Source: Amycolatopsis nigrescens CSC17Ta-90 (lineage in GTDB: Bacteria; Actinomycetota; Actinomycetes; Mycobacteriales; Pseudonocardiaceae). From it: a DNA stretch of 64,000 nt. The position numbers were made by a program, and so were the translations under genes. Positions 49,712 through 59,260 of this stretch are shown here, one piece after another. Under the pieces are notes generated by a model, which was given only the letters and a program-made list of their open reading frames with translations, was not told where the DNA came from and did not search any database. Positions within the stretch are counted from its first letter, which is position 1; every line of letters starts with the position of its first letter. The stretch lies in contig NZ_ARVW01000001.1 in the NCBI RefSeq assembly GCF_000384315.1, positions 5,332,157 to 5,396,156 of the forward strand. The letters run 5' to 3'.

Positions 49712-50350
49712 TCAGTCGCAAGGGTTGGCCTCGGCCGCGGTCTTGAGGTCGCTGAGCCAGGCTTCGAGCCCCATGTCGCTGTTGGGGTCGGCCTGGGTGC
49801 CGGCGTGGCTTTCTTCGGTGCGGACGAGGACGCCGCCGGGGACCTTGACGAAGTTCCAGACGTGGACGCCATCGATGTGGTAGCCGGGGCCGTCGGCGGG
49901 ACCGGTCCAGCGGATGCACTTGCCGTACTGGAGCTGCCGGACGGTGGAGTTGATGACCACCGTGCTGGGCGGGCTGGAGGGCACCTGGATGGTCGCCCGG
50001 AACTGTGAGTGCCTGCGCAGCGGGCCGTGGTCCAGGCGCTCCAGGGTCATGGGGGCGGCGGGTTTCTGCCAGGAGGGCCAGGCTTCCACGTCGGCCTGCA
50101 GGTTCCAGATGGTGCGCAGCGGTGCCTGGATGAAGGCTTCGGTCCGGTATCGGGCCTTGGCGGCAGGGTCGACGCCTTTGCCTTGGCAGGTCAGCGAAAC
50201 CGGGCTGGTGCCGGGACCGGAGGTGGCGGCCTGTGCGGGCGCGGTGGTGCCGAGGACACCGGCGACGGCCAGCGGCACCGCGAGCAGGGCGGCACGCGCG
50301 CCAGTCCGGCGACGAGGGGTTCGCGAGGTGGTCGAGCGAGTACCGAGCAT
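49712..50350 (-). CDS. Secreted SRPBCC/polyketide-cyclase-like protein
   Basis: A 212-residue exported protein with a long basic Tat-like N-terminus (TPRRRTGARAALLAVPLAVA) and a START-like domain (RTEAFIQAPLRTIWNLQADVEAWPSWQ). Export of an SRPBCC protein is uncommon. An upstream palindrome at 50384-50400 may be an operator. Confidence 0.83.
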   Translation of the reverse strand: MLGTRSTTSRTPRRRTGARAALLAVPLAVAGVLGTTAPAQAATSGPGTSPVSLTCQGKGVDPAAKARYRTEAFIQAPLRTIWNLQADVEAWPSWQKPAAPMTLERLDHGPLRRHSQFRATIQVPSSPPSTVVINSTVRQLQYGKCIRWTGPADGPGYHIDGVHVWNFVKVPGGVLVRTEESHAGTQADPNSDMGLEAWLSDLKTAAEANPCD

Positions 50351-50383
50351 GATCCTTCTCCTTGGGTTATCGCTTATTGCTGT

Positions 50384-50400
50384 GGTTAGAAGCTATAACC
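50384..50400. promoter_or_regulatory. Palindrome upstream of the secreted SRPBCC gene
   Basis: GGTTAGAAGCTATAACC is an AT-rich inverted repeat (GGTTA/TAACC) 34 nt before the start codon at 50350; operator or -10 region. Confidence 0.4.
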
Positions 50401-50460
50401 GAGCCGTCGTGAGTGTCAATAGAAAAAGTAAGAGGGTCTAACTGGCCGTGGTGGCGGGCG

Positions 50461-51414
50461 TCACGTGATCCGGAACGCCCGCCGGTAGGCGCCCGGGGTC
50501 GTGCCCACCTGGGCGTGGAAACGGCGGCGCAGGTTGACCGCCGAGGTGAGGCCGACCCGGCTCGCGATCGCTTCCACCGACAGGTTCGTCTCCTCCAGCA
50601 GGGTGCGTGCCTCGGCTACCCGGCGGGAGAGCAGCCAAGCGCCCGGGCTCGAGCCGAGTTGGTCGGCGAAGCGCCGTGCCAGCGTGCGAGGTGAGACGTT
50701 GAGGTGTGCGGCCAGGTCGGCTACCGACAGCGGCGTCCCGAGGCGTGCGCCGGCCCATTCGAGGAGGCCGTCCAGCGCGTCCGGGGACGGGGGAGACGGC
50801 GCGTACTGCGCCTGGCCGCCTTCGCGATGCGGCGGCATCACCATGTGGCGCGCGATGAGGGCGGCGTGCGCGGCGCCGTGGTCCCGTCGGACGAGGTGCA
50901 GGCACAGGTCGATGCCCGCGCCCGCGCCGGCGCTCGTGGCGACATCGCCGTGGTCCACGTAGAGCACGTCCGGTTCCACGCGCACCAGGGGGAACTCCCG
51001 TTGCAGCCGTGCCGCGGCCTCCCAATGCGTGGTGGCCGAACGGCCGTCCAGCAGTCCGGTGCGGGCCAGCGCGAACGCCCCGGAGCAGATCGTGACGAGC
51101 CGCGCCCCGCGGGTGTGCGCTCGCAGCAGCGCCCGGCGTACTCCGGCGGACAGTGGTGTCTCCAACGGCGCCCAGCCCGGAATCAGCACCGTGTCCGCGG
51201 ACGCGAGCGACGAAAGGCCCCGCGACACGGACATCGCGTACCCGGCCGACGTCGGTACCGGGCCGGGCTTCTCCGTGCACACCTCGAACTCGTAGTGCTG
51301 CGGCACCCCGGCCCGCCGCGTGCCGAAGACCTCGGCGGCGCAGCCGAGCTCGAACGTCGACTGCACCGGCCGCACCAGTGCCACCACGCGATGCATGGCA
51401 CAAAAGTACTCCAT
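50461..51414 (-). CDS. GlxA-family regulator (DJ-1/PfpI plus AraC HTH)
   Basis: A 317-residue regulator: N-terminal DJ-1/PfpI domain with the elbow TICSGAFALARTGLLDGRSATTHW, and a C-terminal AraC-type double helix-turn-helix (LAAHLNVSPRTLARRFADQLGSSPGAWLL; IASRVGLTSAVNLRRRF). ATG 51414 has AAGGACACC upstream; ATG 51396 is an alternative. Divergent from the cupin gene, its likely target. Confidence 0.9.
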   Translation of the reverse strand: MEYFCAMHRVVALVRPVQSTFELGCAAEVFGTRRAGVPQHYEFEVCTEKPGPVPTSAGYAMSVSRGLSSLASADTVLIPGWAPLETPLSAGVRRALLRAHTRGARLVTICSGAFALARTGLLDGRSATTHWEAAARLQREFPLVRVEPDVLYVDHGDVATSAGAGAGIDLCLHLVRRDHGAAHAALIARHMVMPPHREGGQAQYAPSPPSPDALDGLLEWAGARLGTPLSVADLAAHLNVSPRTLARRFADQLGSSPGAWLLSRRVAEARTLLEETNLSVEAIASRVGLTSAVNLRRRFHAQVGTTPGAYRRAFRIT

Positions 51415-51468
51415 GGTGTCCTTGTTGACACTGTCCCGTGGTGGCCCGAACGCGGCACCGTGGCAGGC

Positions 51469-51804
51469 ATGCACCCCGAGATCCTCGCCCAGCAGGGCTA
51501 CACCTCCGTCTCTGTCAAGGAATCCCCCGTCCGCGAGCTCTTCACCGGCATCCGGCTACGTCCTCTGTGGACAGGGCCGGGCGGCGCGCACGCCAACGTG
51601 CTGGAGATGGACCCCGGCACGTCGTGGCCGCATCGCGACGTCCACGAACCCGGTCCGGAGGAGGTCTACGTGGTCGCGGGCACGTTCAACGACGGCGCGC
51701 GCGACTACCCGGCCGGGACGTTCCTGCACGCCCCGGCGGGATCGTGGCACGTACCCGCGACCACGACCGGCTGCACGCTGTTCCTCTTCTACCCGGAAGG
51801 CTAG
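51469..51804 (+). CDS. Cupin-domain protein
   Basis: A 111-residue single cupin (LEMDPGTSWPHRDVHEPGPEEVYVVAGTF ... HAPAGSWHVP), with metal-binding His/Glu in the two cupin motifs, ChrR-like. Divergent from the GlxA-type regulator. Confidence 0.85.
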   Translation: MHPEILAQQGYTSVSVKESPVRELFTGIRLRPLWTGPGGAHANVLEMDPGTSWPHRDVHEPGPEEVYVVAGTFNDGARDYPAGTFLHAPAGSWHVPATTTGCTLFLFYPEG

Positions 51805-51892
51805 AAACCGGCCACACAAGTGACACCGCGTCATGGGAAGGGATGACGTCGTGGCACTGGCGGCTGCCCGCTGGTGCCGCTGGAATCTGGGC

Positions 51893-53626
51893 ATGGCTTC
51901 GACACCCTTGATCGACGTTGCCCGGTTGAAACGCCCTCGTGCGATCGTGTGCGCCGCGGCCGCGCTGGCCGTCGCGCTGATCTGCACGGCGGCCGGTGCC
52001 GCCGTCGCGGCCGAGCCCGCCGCCGGTGATCCGGTTACGCATGAGGAGAACGAGCGTGTCCCCGAGGGCGCGGTGTGGACGCAGCACTACTTCCCGTCTT
52101 CGGACGGGTCCGATGTGGAGCTGCACGCCGATGTGCTGCTTCCGGAAGGGATGGCCGAAGGTGCGCGGGTACCGGTCATCCTGTCGGCCGGCCCCTACTT
52201 CGGGCACTCCGGCCAGTTGGCGCTGGAGGACTGGAAGCAGACCGGTCCTTCGAACCGGTTCAACGACTTCATCGAGGGCACCGATCTGTTCGACCGTGGT
52301 TACGCCTTCGTCATGGTGGACGTGCGCGGTTTCGGTGGCGCCACCGGCTGTCTCGACGCCGCTGGCCCCGGTGACCGAGCCGACGTCCGGGCGGCGATCG
52401 ACTGGGCCGCGAGCCAGCCGTGGTCGACCGGCGCGGTGGGCATGTACGGCAAGTCCTTCGACGCGATCACCGGCCTGATCGGCAACAACCTGAACCAGGA
52501 TGCGCTCAAGGCCGTGGTCGCGCAGGAACCGGTCTGGGACCTGTACCGCAACATCCGCTCGAACGGCGTGCCCCGCTCGACCACCGTCAGCGTGCCCGCT
52601 GAATACGAGAAGATCGCGACGCTGCCGCAACTGCCGGATGACGACGCCCGCTACCTGGCCAACGCCGGGTACGAGAACGCGCATCCGGAATGCGCGCTGC
52701 TGAACAGGATCGGGTACCAGACCGCCGACCCGGAGTCGCAGTACTGGAGGGATCGCGACTACGCGAACCTGGCCAAGGGCACCGACACCCCGCTGCTGTT
52801 CACCCAGGGCTTGCTGGAGTGGAACACCGAGCCCGAAGCGATGCAGGAGTTCCTCGACAACCACCACGGCCCGGAGCGCGGCTGGCTCGGCCCGTGGGAG
52901 CACGTGCGCGGCAACGACCGCACCGAGGACGGCCGCCTGAAGATGGGGCGCGGGGGCTGGTTCACCGAAACGATGTCCTTCTACGACCAGTACCTCAAGG
53001 GCATCGAACCCCCGGTCCAGTTCCCGGCCTACGCCGTCCAGGACAACACCGGCACCTGGCGCGCCCAGGACACCTGGCCGGTGACCGAGCGGTCCGCCAC
53101 CGTCCCGCTCGGCGGAGGATCCTATGTGGACAAAGGCGGTGAGGCGGGTCCGGACGCCGGGAACAGCTTCTTCCAGTGGTCCACGCCGCTCACGCAGGCC
53201 ACCCGGATCACCGGAACGCCGCGGATCTCCCTGAACGCCAAGGGATACGGCAATGTCATGGTCAAGCTGCACGACGTCGCCCCGGATGGCAATGCCGCCA
53301 TGTTCGACGAGCAGGTCGCCACGATCAAGCCGGGTGAAACGGCCTTCGACCTCAAGTCGACGGACTGGACCCTGGCGCCGGGTCACTCACTGGCCGTCGA
53401 GATCGGCACTATCCAGGCCGGCGTCCTCGGCGACTGGATAGACACCCCCTCCAACGAAACGATCAACGTCGCCGACGCCCGGCTCGATCTGGCACTGGAC
53501 GACACCGCCGACGACACCGCCACACCCGGCGAGCGGGCCCCTTACCTGGACGCCTACCTGCAGCTGAACACGAAGAAGCTGCCCATCGGCGAGGCCTCCT
53601 TCGCGATCCCGCCCGTCACCCGCTGA
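51893..53626 (+). CDS. Secreted CocE/NonD-type acyl hydrolase
   Basis: A 577-residue exported hydrolase: signal (IVCAAAALAVALICTAAGAAVA), alpha/beta-hydrolase core with VMVDVRGFGGATG and nucleophile Ser in GMYGKSFDA, His in LGPWEHVRGND, and a C-terminal X-Pro dipeptidyl-peptidase-like jelly-roll ending EASFAIPPVTR. Start ATG 51893 (MASTPL) is preferred; ATG 51833 is possible. Substrate unknown: peptides or esters. Confidence 0.87.
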   Translation: MASTPLIDVARLKRPRAIVCAAAALAVALICTAAGAAVAAEPAAGDPVTHEENERVPEGAVWTQHYFPSSDGSDVELHADVLLPEGMAEGARVPVILSAGPYFGHSGQLALEDWKQTGPSNRFNDFIEGTDLFDRGYAFVMVDVRGFGGATGCLDAAGPGDRADVRAAIDWAASQPWSTGAVGMYGKSFDAITGLIGNNLNQDALKAVVAQEPVWDLYRNIRSNGVPRSTTVSVPAEYEKIATLPQLPDDDARYLANAGYENAHPECALLNRIGYQTADPESQYWRDRDYANLAKGTDTPLLFTQGLLEWNTEPEAMQEFLDNHHGPERGWLGPWEHVRGNDRTEDGRLKMGRGGWFTETMSFYDQYLKGIEPPVQFPAYAVQDNTGTWRAQDTWPVTERSATVPLGGGSYVDKGGEAGPDAGNSFFQWSTPLTQATRITGTPRISLNAKGYGNVMVKLHDVAPDGNAAMFDEQVATIKPGETAFDLKSTDWTLAPGHSLAVEIGTIQAGVLGDWIDTPSNETINVADARLDLALDDTADDTATPGERAPYLDAYLQLNTKKLPIGEASFAIPPVTR

Positions 53627-53658
53627 CCCGGCGTCGCCGACACCTGACGGAGAAGGGA

Positions 53659-53860
53659 ATGAGTAGCGTGGCCCTCTGCTCGACGGTGATCGAGGGGAAG
53701 CCCGCGCCTGTCGCGAATCGCGGCTGCGGGAGCGCAGGTCGAGCGAAACCTCGCTCAATGGGTGCTCAAGGTACGTGCGCTGGGAGTGACCTGGGCGCGC
53801 ATCGGGGAGGCGATGGGGATGACCCGGCAGTCCGCGTGGGAGCGCTTCTCCGGCGAGGAA
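53659..53860 (+). pseudogene. Frameshifted small helix-turn-helix protein
   Basis: One frame gives MSSVALCSTVIEGKPAPVANR and, after a +1 shift near 53719, another gives AGAQVERNLAQWVLKVRALG and VTWARIGEAMGMTRQSAWER, the usual end of a small actinobacterial sigma-like helix-turn-helix protein. Neither frame alone has both halves. After GEE the downstream frame continues as nonsense. The remaining interval to 54164 shows no gene. Confidence 0.5.
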
Positions 53861-54164
53861 AGCTGGCTGAGACCGAGCCGGTTGGCACACTCGACCGCGT
53901 GGCGCCTTGTCAGGGATGGTGCAGCGGATGCCGCGCCGCCGCAGATAGGTGCGGTTCCTTCGGGAGGCATCCGCCTTGTCTGCGCGCACCCGATCGGGCC
54001 TGGTGCGCGGCATGCCCGGCCCAGGTCAATGCCGCCAGCCGGCGGGGCTGCGGGACCACCATGAGGGGGTGACCTGTTCTGGTGACCAGCGACGCGACGC
54101 TGTACCGGAGCGAAATTTTGCCTCGCGTCGCCTGCAAGGCGACCACCAACCCCGACCCGGATGG

Positions 54165-55400
54165 TTAGAAAGGTGGTGGCTCGTCGGTGAGCTTCGGTGG
54201 TGGCGGCGGATCGAGCAGTGGTTCGGGTCTGGTGGTGTAGGTGCGGCCGTTGGGGGTGGTGACCCTGAGATCGGCCGTTTCGGGATCGAACTCGAAGGTC
54301 CAGCCCGGCTCATCCTTCAACCGGTGGTGGTGGCGGCACAGGCAGCACAGGTTGTGGTCGCAGGTGTCCCCGTTTTCCGACCACGCGGTGCAGTGGTCGG
54401 CATCGCAGCGTTGCGCGGGGCGATTACAGCCCGGGGCACGGCAGGTGCGGTCACGCACTCGAACCAACTCGGCGAGATCGGCGGGTGGGCGGTAGCGCTT
54501 GCGGCCGATATCGCGGACAGTGCCCGATACTGGGTCGGTCAATACCTTCCGCCACACCGAGTTGGGTTGGTTCATGAGTTGGCGACCGAGGTCGCCGGGG
54601 ATGGGGCCGTGGCCGACCAGCTCGCACCCGTCGTCGCGGATACCGAGGGCGGTGTCGAGCGGAATGTGGATGAACACCTGAGCGGCCAAGCCCTCCCAAC
54701 CCTTACCGAGCAGTAGTTCCGCGAGTACATCGGCTCGGAGTTGGTCCATCGTGCGGGTTTCATCGCCACCCCGAAGCTTGCGGGCCAGCATGTCGATGCG
54801 GGCGTACACCGCGGTCGCGATCTCGACCGGAAGATACGCCCACAACGACGCCATCGCATCCGGCTCGTGGTGCAACTCAACCCGCCGCTGCTTCCTGCGG
54901 GCTTCAGCCCGCGCCCGCTGGCCTTCGGGATCGAGACTCGCCACCACCCGAGTGACCGTTTTCCGCCAGTTGCTCGGATTCTTCTCACCAATCCGCGCCG
55001 ACAGAATCTCATCCGCCTGACGGGCTAAATCGTCCGACAACACCGCCACGCCATCAAAGGCTTGACGCGCCTTTTCGATATCCAACTCGCCCTCAGTCAT
55101 CGCCGCCAGCAAACACGGCATCCGGGACACCAGCGCTTTCGCCAAGGCCACTCGGGTCGCGGTCGTTTCACGGGACAGCCGCAGCTCCGGCGCCAGCTCG
55201 TCGGCGACCCACCGCGCACCACCGCGGGCCCGGCTGACCTGCGCGATCGCGCGGGCCTGCACCGCCTGCATACGACAGATCGCCCGCCGAGCCGAGATCA
55301 CCACCCCCACCGCCTGCGACACATCGAGCCGCTCGATCGACGCCGCATTCATCGACGACAACCAATCCGGCGGCAACATACTGAAATCAACATACAACAT
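54165..55400 (-). CDS. DUF222 / HNH endonuclease-domain protein
   Basis: A 411-residue protein of the 13E12-repeat type: N-terminal DUF222 helical domain and C-terminal HNH motif (CRAPGCNRPAQRCDADHCTAWSENGDTCDHNLCCLCRHHHRLK: two CxxC pairs and the HH/N/H core). Such genes are multicopy in actinomycetes and often sit in variable regions. ATG 55400 (MLYVDFSMLPPDW). Confidence 0.88.
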   Translation of the reverse strand: MLYVDFSMLPPDWLSSMNAASIERLDVSQAVGVVISARRAICRMQAVQARAIAQVSRARGGARWVADELAPELRLSRETTATRVALAKALVSRMPCLLAAMTEGELDIEKARQAFDGVAVLSDDLARQADEILSARIGEKNPSNWRKTVTRVVASLDPEGQRARAEARRKQRRVELHHEPDAMASLWAYLPVEIATAVYARIDMLARKLRGGDETRTMDQLRADVLAELLLGKGWEGLAAQVFIHIPLDTALGIRDDGCELVGHGPIPGDLGRQLMNQPNSVWRKVLTDPVSGTVRDIGRKRYRPPADLAELVRVRDRTCRAPGCNRPAQRCDADHCTAWSENGDTCDHNLCCLCRHHHRLKDEPGWTFEFDPETADLRVTTPNGRTYTTRPEPLLDPPPPPKLTDEPPPF

Positions 55401-55506
55401 GCGAACCCCCGTAGTTTTGAATGTACCCCCATAATACCGCCGAACACCGACAAAAACCGCCAGAGGACAAACACGAAAGAGGGAAAAGCGCATGCCCTTC
55501 TCGTCG

Positions 55507-56082
55507 CTAGCCGACGTCGGCAAAGGGGTAGCGTGCGGTGAACTCGTTGATGGTCAGTCCCATAATCACGAGGTCGTGGCGGTGTCCGGCGAAGTATTCG
55601 TGGTCACGCAGCTGCCCTTCGAGCTGGAAGCCGAGCTTGCGGTGCAGCGCGATCGATGCTTCGTTGAAGGCGTACATGCTGACTTCGCATTTGTGGTAGC
55701 GACGTTCGCCGAACAGGTAGGTCATCAGCAGGATGGCGGCGTCGGTGGCGTAGCCGTGTCGTTGGTAGTCGTGGCCGATGCTGATTCCATAGCTGAAGCG
55801 GCCCGCGCGCTGGTCGGTGTCGTTGGCGGACAGGGTGCCGACGAGGGTCTGGTCGACGCGGGTTTCGATGGCGAGGCGGAACTCGTCGCCGGTCGCGTCC
55901 GCGGTGGCCTGGTTGGCTGCCCAGTCGCGGTAGCCGGCGGCCGAGCGGGGCGGATGGATCCGATCCGCGTTGCGCATATCCGCGGTGTGCTCGTCGAAGC
56001 GCTGGAGCGCCTTCCAGTCTTCGGGTTCGATGCCGCGCAGCCGGATCTTCCGTCCGGTCCAGATCGAGGTCATGACCGCCAT
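55507..56082 (-). CDS. GNAT-family N-acetyltransferase (RimJ/RimL-like)
   Basis: A 191-residue acetyltransferase: KIRLRGIEPEDWKALQRFDEH, acetyl-CoA loop IGHDYQRHGYATDAAILLMTYLFGE and NEASIALHRKLGFQLEGQLRDHEY. ATG 56082 or 56073. Target unknown; ribosomal protein or small molecule. Confidence 0.9.
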   Translation of the reverse strand: MAVMTSIWTGRKIRLRGIEPEDWKALQRFDEHTADMRNADRIHPPRSAAGYRDWAANQATADATGDEFRLAIETRVDQTLVGTLSANDTDQRAGRFSYGISIGHDYQRHGYATDAAILLMTYLFGERRYHKCEVSMYAFNEASIALHRKLGFQLEGQLRDHEYFAGHRHDLVIMGLTINEFTARYPFADVG

Positions 56083-56173
56083 CAGAGCAGAGATGCGCTG
56101 CGGGCGGTACTGAGATCCGCGGCCGGTCCGGTGCCGGGGCGGTCTGCCGCCCGCCCCGGCACCGGACTGTCGG

Positions 56174-59158
56174 TCAACTAATACGTCGGCCCGGGGCGGC
56201 CACCGCCGGTATCCGCTCGTGGTTGAGCACGAACTGCGAACCCGGCTCGATGGCGATGTCTCCCTTCGCCGAGTTCGTGACGGTCACGTTCGTCAGTGTC
56301 GCGCTGCCGCGGGCGCCGCTCATCGCGAGGATGCCGGCACCGTTGTTCGACTTGTCGACCTTGACATTTTCGATCGCGACGCCTGGCATGGTGCCGCCGC
56401 CGGTTTTGAACTGGATGCCGTCGTAGGTCGAGTCGTGGATCTCCGTGTCCCGCAAGGTGACCCCGGTGATGTCCTTGCCCTGCGCGAAGAACGTGATCGC
56501 ACCGAACTGCTGCTGCTCGCCCCAGAATACACCGCCGCAGCGGTACAGGGCGTTGTTCGCGATCAGCGTCTGCCCGGAGAACGGCAGCGGATCGTGATCC
56601 GTCGCCAGCATGATGCCAGGGTAGTTCGCCGTGTCCGAGATGAGGTTGTTCTCGATCTTGTTTCCGTAGCCGCCGTAGATCGCAACCCCGTTGGCACGCC
56701 ACGGAAGCTGGATCGTGTTGTTGGCAAAAACATTGTCGTGCGCAGTATCCGACGACGGATCACGCACGTACTGGTTGGCCCACACGGCGAGCGCGTCGTC
56801 ACCGGTGGTGCGGAACGACGAATTGAACACCCGCGAGTTCCTGGAGCCGTTGGTGAAGTTGACGCCGTCGGCGTAGGTGTTCCTGATGCGCATGCCGCTG
56901 AACTCCAGGCCGTCGGCAGGACCCCACAGCGCCGGGATGTTGCTGTAGTCCCGGCCGACCCACGCCCCCACGTTCGCGTGCTCGATCCACACGTTCGTGA
57001 TCTTCGTGCCGGTGCCGAACCGGCCGTTGAGACCGACCCCGCCTTCCGCGCCGCCGCCCCCGCCGCGGATCCGGCCGGACCCGAAGATCGCGATGTCCGA
57101 GATCTGGGTGTTCTTGTCGATGTCGAAACCGAAGTTGCCCTCGTGCGGGTGGTTGATACCGCCCGCGTCCTGCGGCTGGATCAGCGAATAGAGCTGCGAA
57201 TGCCACATACCGGCACCGCGGATCGTCACGTTCGAGATGCCGATCTGGTTGTAGCCGCCGCTGTTCGGGTCGTCGGTCAGGATCTTCTGCTCCTGCCGCC
57301 ACTGGCCGGCCGGGATCCACACGCAGCTGATGACGCCGTTCTGGTCGTCGGTGACCGCGCGCTGGATCGCCGCCGAGTCGTCGTTCCCGTCGTCCGGCAC
57401 CGCGCCGTATTCGGTGATCGACGTGCAGTTCGCCGGTTTCTCCGCCGCCGGCGCGACCTGCTCCAGGTCGATCAGATCGACGATGTAGAACGCCGCGTTG
57501 TCCCCGCTGTCGCGCTGCAGCTTGAACTTCGTGCCCGGCGGGTAGGACTGGGACAGCAGCGCGTGCGATTCGTCGAACAACCGCCGCGCGTTGGCCTGCG
57601 GCGAGTTCGTCAGGCCCTCGGGGTCGTCGGTGCTGCCGTAGAGCCAGCTGTGCTTCGACGACAGCGTCAGCTTCTGCGCGAAAGTACCGTTGACATACAG
57701 GCTGATCGTCGCGTCCTGCCCGCCGCCGCCAGGGGCGTCCGGGATCGAGTTGCGCACCACGATCGAGTTCGCCTGGTTCGCCGAGGTGAACTCCACGTAC
57801 TGGCCCTGGTTCGCCAGCCGCACGGACTCGCGGCCGGAGGACTCGGTCGCGAAGTTCGTGTGCCCGAAGGTCCGCAGCGGGTCGGCCGCCAGCAATTCGC
57901 CTTGGTACTGCGCGGCTTCCGCCTCGTATTCGACGTAGGGCACCGCCGCGCCGCGGCCCACCACGATCGTCGTCGAGAGCCCGTTGTTGGACTCGTTGGT
58001 CTCCTCGATCGTCCCCGTCGCGTCGGCCGTCGCCGTGAGCGTCGCGCCGCCGTTGCTGGCGGTCCACGTGCCTGACATCGCGACGTTCGCCGTGACCCCG
58101 GCCGCGATCGCGCCGGTGGCGGCGTTCAGCGTGGTGTCGGCGACGGCCAGTCGGGTCGTCGAAGCGCCCGCGCTGCTCGTGCCGCGGTTGTGCACCGCGA
58201 CGGTGAACGACACCGCCGCCCCGGCCGCCGGGTTCGGCGGGTTCGACCTGATGCCGGTGACCTCGAGGTCCGGCCCCGGCGCCTGCGCGATCACGAGCGG
58301 TGTCGGTGAGGTGAAGGTGTTGTTGGTGTCGTCCTGCTCGACCACCGTGCCGGCGGGATCGACGGTCGCGGCAACGGCGTAAGTGCCTTGCGGCCGCGTT
58401 CCCGCGTTCACGGTCACCGTGGTGGACGCGCCGGCGGCGAGGGCGGGAACGGCCGCGTCGCCGACGACGGTGCCACCGAAGCGGACGTTCGCGGTTGTCG
58501 CGCCCGCGTTCGCGGTCCCCGCGTTCCGCACGGTCGCCGACACCGCGATCCGGCTGGTCTCGGTCGGGTTCTCCGGGGTCCAGGCCGTGCCGGTGACGAC
58601 GAGGTCCGGGTTCGGCGCCGGGGTGCCGATCACCTGGAATTCGCCGACCTGGCCGCCCGGCGCGCCGGAGTTGGCGAAGAACTGCAGGCGCACCTCCGCC
58701 GCCCGCCCGCTGACCGGGATGGTCACCGAGTTCTGGTTGGTGGCCGGGTCGAAGCGGTGATCGGCACGCGCTGACAGGGAGGTGAACGCGGCGGCGCCGA
58801 GCTCCCGGCCGAGGACCTCGAAGTTCTGCGTCCGCGCGCCCCAGATCGCGTCCGGGTTGAGCTTCACGACGATCGAGCCGACGTCGGCGTTGGCGCCGAG
58901 CTTCACGGTCAGCGCGTGCGGGTAGCCCGCGGCGGACTCCCAGTACGTGCCGGTGTTGCTGTCATTGGCGTTGGCGGCGACGAAGTTGTGGACCGTCGAG
59001 GACGCCTCGATCGGCTTGCCGGCCGCGAGGTTCGCGGCAGTGGTGTCAGCGGTGCCCGGCGGTGGACCACTGGCCGCAGAGCCGACGGAGGTTCCGGTGA
59101 TCGAAAGCCCTAACGCGAGGAAACCGGCGACGAGCCGGCGCAGGCGGATACGTGTCAT
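56174..59158 (-). CDS. Large secreted GH87-like glucanase with accessory domains
   Basis: A 994-residue exported protein: signal (LVAGFLALGLSITGTSVGSA), a discoidin/F5-8-type C domain (~40-175), two CARDB repeats (~180-400), a CBM6-like domain (~410-560), then a right-handed beta-helix starting ITEYGAVPDDGNDDSAAIQRAV. Asp-rich stretches NTYADGVNF and RTTGDDALAVW fit the acidic catalytic residues of GH87 alpha-1,3-glucanase/mycodextranase. It could degrade fungal alpha-glucan. The family call is by pattern, not search. Confidence 0.8.
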   Translation of the reverse strand: MTRIRLRRLVAGFLALGLSITGTSVGSAASGPPPGTADTTAANLAAGKPIEASSTVHNFVAANANDSNTGTYWESAAGYPHALTVKLGANADVGSIVVKLNPDAIWGARTQNFEVLGRELGAAAFTSLSARADHRFDPATNQNSVTIPVSGRAAEVRLQFFANSGAPGGQVGEFQVIGTPAPNPDLVVTGTAWTPENPTETSRIAVSATVRNAGTANAGATTANVRFGGTVVGDAAVPALAAGASTTVTVNAGTRPQGTYAVAATVDPAGTVVEQDDTNNTFTSPTPLVIAQAPGPDLEVTGIRSNPPNPAAGAAVSFTVAVHNRGTSSAGASTTRLAVADTTLNAATGAIAAGVTANVAMSGTWTASNGGATLTATADATGTIEETNESNNGLSTTIVVGRGAAVPYVEYEAEAAQYQGELLAADPLRTFGHTNFATESSGRESVRLANQGQYVEFTSANQANSIVVRNSIPDAPGGGGQDATISLYVNGTFAQKLTLSSKHSWLYGSTDDPEGLTNSPQANARRLFDESHALLSQSYPPGTKFKLQRDSGDNAAFYIVDLIDLEQVAPAAEKPANCTSITEYGAVPDDGNDDSAAIQRAVTDDQNGVISCVWIPAGQWRQEQKILTDDPNSGGYNQIGISNVTIRGAGMWHSQLYSLIQPQDAGGINHPHEGNFGFDIDKNTQISDIAIFGSGRIRGGGGGAEGGVGLNGRFGTGTKITNVWIEHANVGAWVGRDYSNIPALWGPADGLEFSGMRIRNTYADGVNFTNGSRNSRVFNSSFRTTGDDALAVWANQYVRDPSSDTAHDNVFANNTIQLPWRANGVAIYGGYGNKIENNLISDTANYPGIMLATDHDPLPFSGQTLIANNALYRCGGVFWGEQQQFGAITFFAQGKDITGVTLRDTEIHDSTYDGIQFKTGGGTMPGVAIENVKVDKSNNGAGILAMSGARGSATLTNVTVTNSAKGDIAIEPGSQFVLNHERIPAVAAPGRRIS

Positions 59159-59260
59159 GGCGTCATCTCTTCTTTGAGAGCAGCAGGGGAGGAGCCAGAG
59201 CCCTACGAGCATGCAACAACCAGAAGATCCAACGCAAGAACTTGACGAGGTTCAGAAAAT

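Noticed and set aside
54165..55400. DUF222-HNH protein as a homing endonuclease or mobile element
   Set aside because: The family is a common multicopy chromosomal type in actinomycetes, and no flanking repeats are visible.
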